From assembly GCA_035771175.1 (NCBI GenBank), contig CM069598.1, forward strand, positions 22,055,438 to 22,119,437: a stretch of DNA of 64,000 bases, in the 5' to 3' direction. The notes beneath the pieces are model-generated. The model was given only the letters and a program-made list of their open reading frames with translations, searched no databases and was not told the origin of the DNA. Positions within the stretch are counted from its first letter, which is position 1. Every line of letters starts with the position of its first letter. Source of the stretch: Paratinospora sagittata (taxonomy: Eukaryota > Streptophyta > Magnoliopsida > Ranunculales > Menispermaceae). The position numbers and the translations under genes were made by a program. Below, one piece after another: positions 62,190-64,000 of the stretch.

Positions 62190-62700
62190 GCGCTATTGAA
62201 TAGTAAGCGTCCTAACTTACTTTGACAATTGAATGACTCAAATTGTGAGGGTGCTATTTCGCAGTAAGCGTCTTGCTTTGTTTTAAAACATTTGACACAT
62301 GAGGGCACTACTCAAAAGTAAGAGTCCTGAACTATCAAAAATAGTTTTAAACCAATGTTAAGTGCGCTGATGGACAATAAGCGTCCTGAAATTTTTTTAA
62401 GTTGATTCTAAAGATGAGACCTACACAAGTAGCGTCCTAATAATTTATTCAATCTATAACTTATCAGCATCCTTAAAGATAGAAATCACTTAAAGACAAA
62501 AAGAACTTTCAGCGAGCTGAAACTAAGTTAGCGTCCTAACATTCCCAAAGGTTGATAAAAGAAAGGTTGCTACTAAGAAGTAAGCGTTCTTATTAATCAG
62601 TTCAATTCAACCTTGTGCTTCCTAATATTTTATCAGCGTCCTGACTCATCAGGTCCAGGAGGGTGCTACGAAAACATTAGCATCCTGAAAGACTTTTACA
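62190..62700 (-). repeat. U3 hairpin-unit array, third copy
   Basis: Units such as GGGTGCTATTTCGCAGTAAG followed by CGTCCT are the complement of the GGACGCT...AGCGCCCT pattern. They lie upstream of the TATA box in this LTR too. Confidence 0.72.
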
Positions 62701-63059
62701 AAAGCGATTTTTGATTTCTCGATTGAAGCTCGATAAAACATAATGTAGTCGGATTAAATCGAATATGCAACCGATCGATTAAAACATGCAGACATGCATA
62801 TTGCTGAATCACATGACAAAGAAGGTTCTACAACCTATCATAATCTAATCATCAACTAAACATCTTCAAACGATCATGGTCTTTAAGAAGATCTTTTAAT
62901 ACGTTCGCCATGCATCATTGAATCTTTGAAACCTTCAAGTGAGATTAGATATGCCATATGTGCGGTAATATCATAAACATAATGTAGTTTTGTAATCATC
63001 AAAATCTTTCACAATAGGGACATATTCTTGTAAGGAACATGAGGATAATTGGTGCAACA

Positions 63060-64000
63060 CTTCCATGGGAAGTTCTTGCCCTCGCTTAGATGAATCTGCT
63101 CCAGAACATTTGAGAAATGTTTAGAAATTCCTCTATGTTTTACCCGATCATGCCAAATCAACAATTTTTTTTGTCCTTTTGTAAACCCTTTTGTAATACT
63201 CTTTTTCAAATGGTCAAGTGATTAGATGTGTGTATGAACATCCTGATTTGCTCTTTATGTATCATACATATTTAGTTTTGCACACTTCACATCTTAGCTA
63301 TTGTTCTTCATCTTGATTGATTATGCTTTACTATTATGGTTGATTTTTGAATTTCTGGAATGCTTAAATATGTGTGTGAATGCTCTGTTCAATCCTCTGC
63401 TTTACTTACACAATCAGCTCTGCACACCTCATCACCTTGTTACGGCCACTAACATGTTTGTTTACTCTTTGCCATTATGCTTGATTCTATAATGGCAAAA
63501 TTATCTTTTACTGTCTCTGATGCTTAATTACTTTGCTTTCATGAGCATGATTATATTTTATCATGCTAATTGTTGAATTGAATATTTCCTGATACATAGT
63601 ATCATGTTGAAATCTTATAATGACTAATGCTACTTTCTTTGCAGTATTTCTACTATCAGTTTGTGGTATCTTTCTTAAGGTTAATCACATCTTTCATCAA
63701 TATTTGCTTATGATATGCATAATCTATTTTTGATTATATGATGTTAAATGAATATCATGACTATATGCTTATCTTGCATCTTATGTGGCATTTGATTATA
63801 TCATTTGATATTCTCAATAGCTAGGCTGCGCTTAACAATTTGTTTCTGCCTATGCTTGTTCATATCATGATCATGTTTCTTTTGAATTTATAGAATCATA
63901 TCTATGCATGACTCATGAATATGCAAATCAATAGGCCATGTACATTAGTATTCATCATTCACATAGGTCTCTTGAAAGGAAAATTGCCTATACTCATATC
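63060..64000. other. AT-rich DNA without recognised features
   Basis: I see no coding sequence, terminal repeat or RNA gene. The short open frames here have no recognisable motifs. Confidence 0.5.

Larger units (their letters stand above)
61094..63059 (-). repeat. 5' LTR of the Copia element
   Basis: About 1.97 kb. On the minus strand it starts TGTTGCACCAATTATCC, aligning with the start of the 46,827 LTR, and ends CTCTTGGACATATCTGGGCCAACA. The TATA-like CTTATATATACG is the complement of about 61,873-61,884. It shares layout with the other long LTRs but is clearly diverged. Confidence 0.8.

Overview
The window looks like nuclear DNA of a dicot-type flowering plant with a repeat-rich genome. 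It is AT-rich. It holds one host gene with spliced plant-type introns, and nearly everything else is transposable elements nested in one another. I recognise no bacterial, organellar or viral genes and no tRNA or rRNA genes. All calls come from reading translations, splice sites, terminal repeats and target-site duplications (TSDs) by eye; no database was searched.

Left part (1-10,931, minus strand): the 5' part of a molybdenum-cofactor sulfurase gene (ABA3/LOS5 type). Six exons encode the first 236 codons or so and join in frame; the gene continues past the left edge. Its introns are swollen by insertions: a LINE fragment carrying a hAT-type element, a small LTR retrotransposon carrying a tRNA-derived SINE, a second SINE-like piece and a Tourist-type MITE.

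10.9-15.7 kb: decayed TAT-lineage Ty3/gypsy gag, then Copia and gypsy LTR pieces, including a fold-back made of two inverted LTR ends. 15.7-27.3 kb: a chromodomain Ty3/gypsy element (Tekay-like) with an extra upstream ORF (ORF1), broken gag-pol, an extra downstream ORF (ORF3) and LTR sequence at both ends, but in inverted orientation. 27.3-32.3 kb: a minus-strand relative with LTR, primer-binding site and ORF1 but no gag-pol, carrying hAT transposase and TAT LTR fragments.

32.3-43.9 kb: a decayed Mutator-like element (MULE) with a transposase gene followed by a plant mobile domain (PMD) gene. Two solo LTRs of one family, in opposite orientations, interrupt it: one splits the transposase exon and the other sits in a PMD intron. 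A seven-copy tandem array with a ~180 bp period follows (44.1-45.3 kb).

45.4-63.1 kb: nested long LTRs of a Copia (SIRE-like) group, an Athila-type gypsy pol fragment with its 3' LTR, and the gag-integrase half of a Copia element with PBS and 5' LTR. The last kilobase has no recognisable feature.

The most unusual signals are structural: a three-hairpin module with a shared GGTATGGGAC-type loop between ORF1 and gag, kept in two opposite-strand elements; arrays of palindromes or hairpins just upstream of the TATA box in three different LTR families; the ORF1/ORF3 additions to a chromovirus; and the MULE transposase plus PMD pairing.
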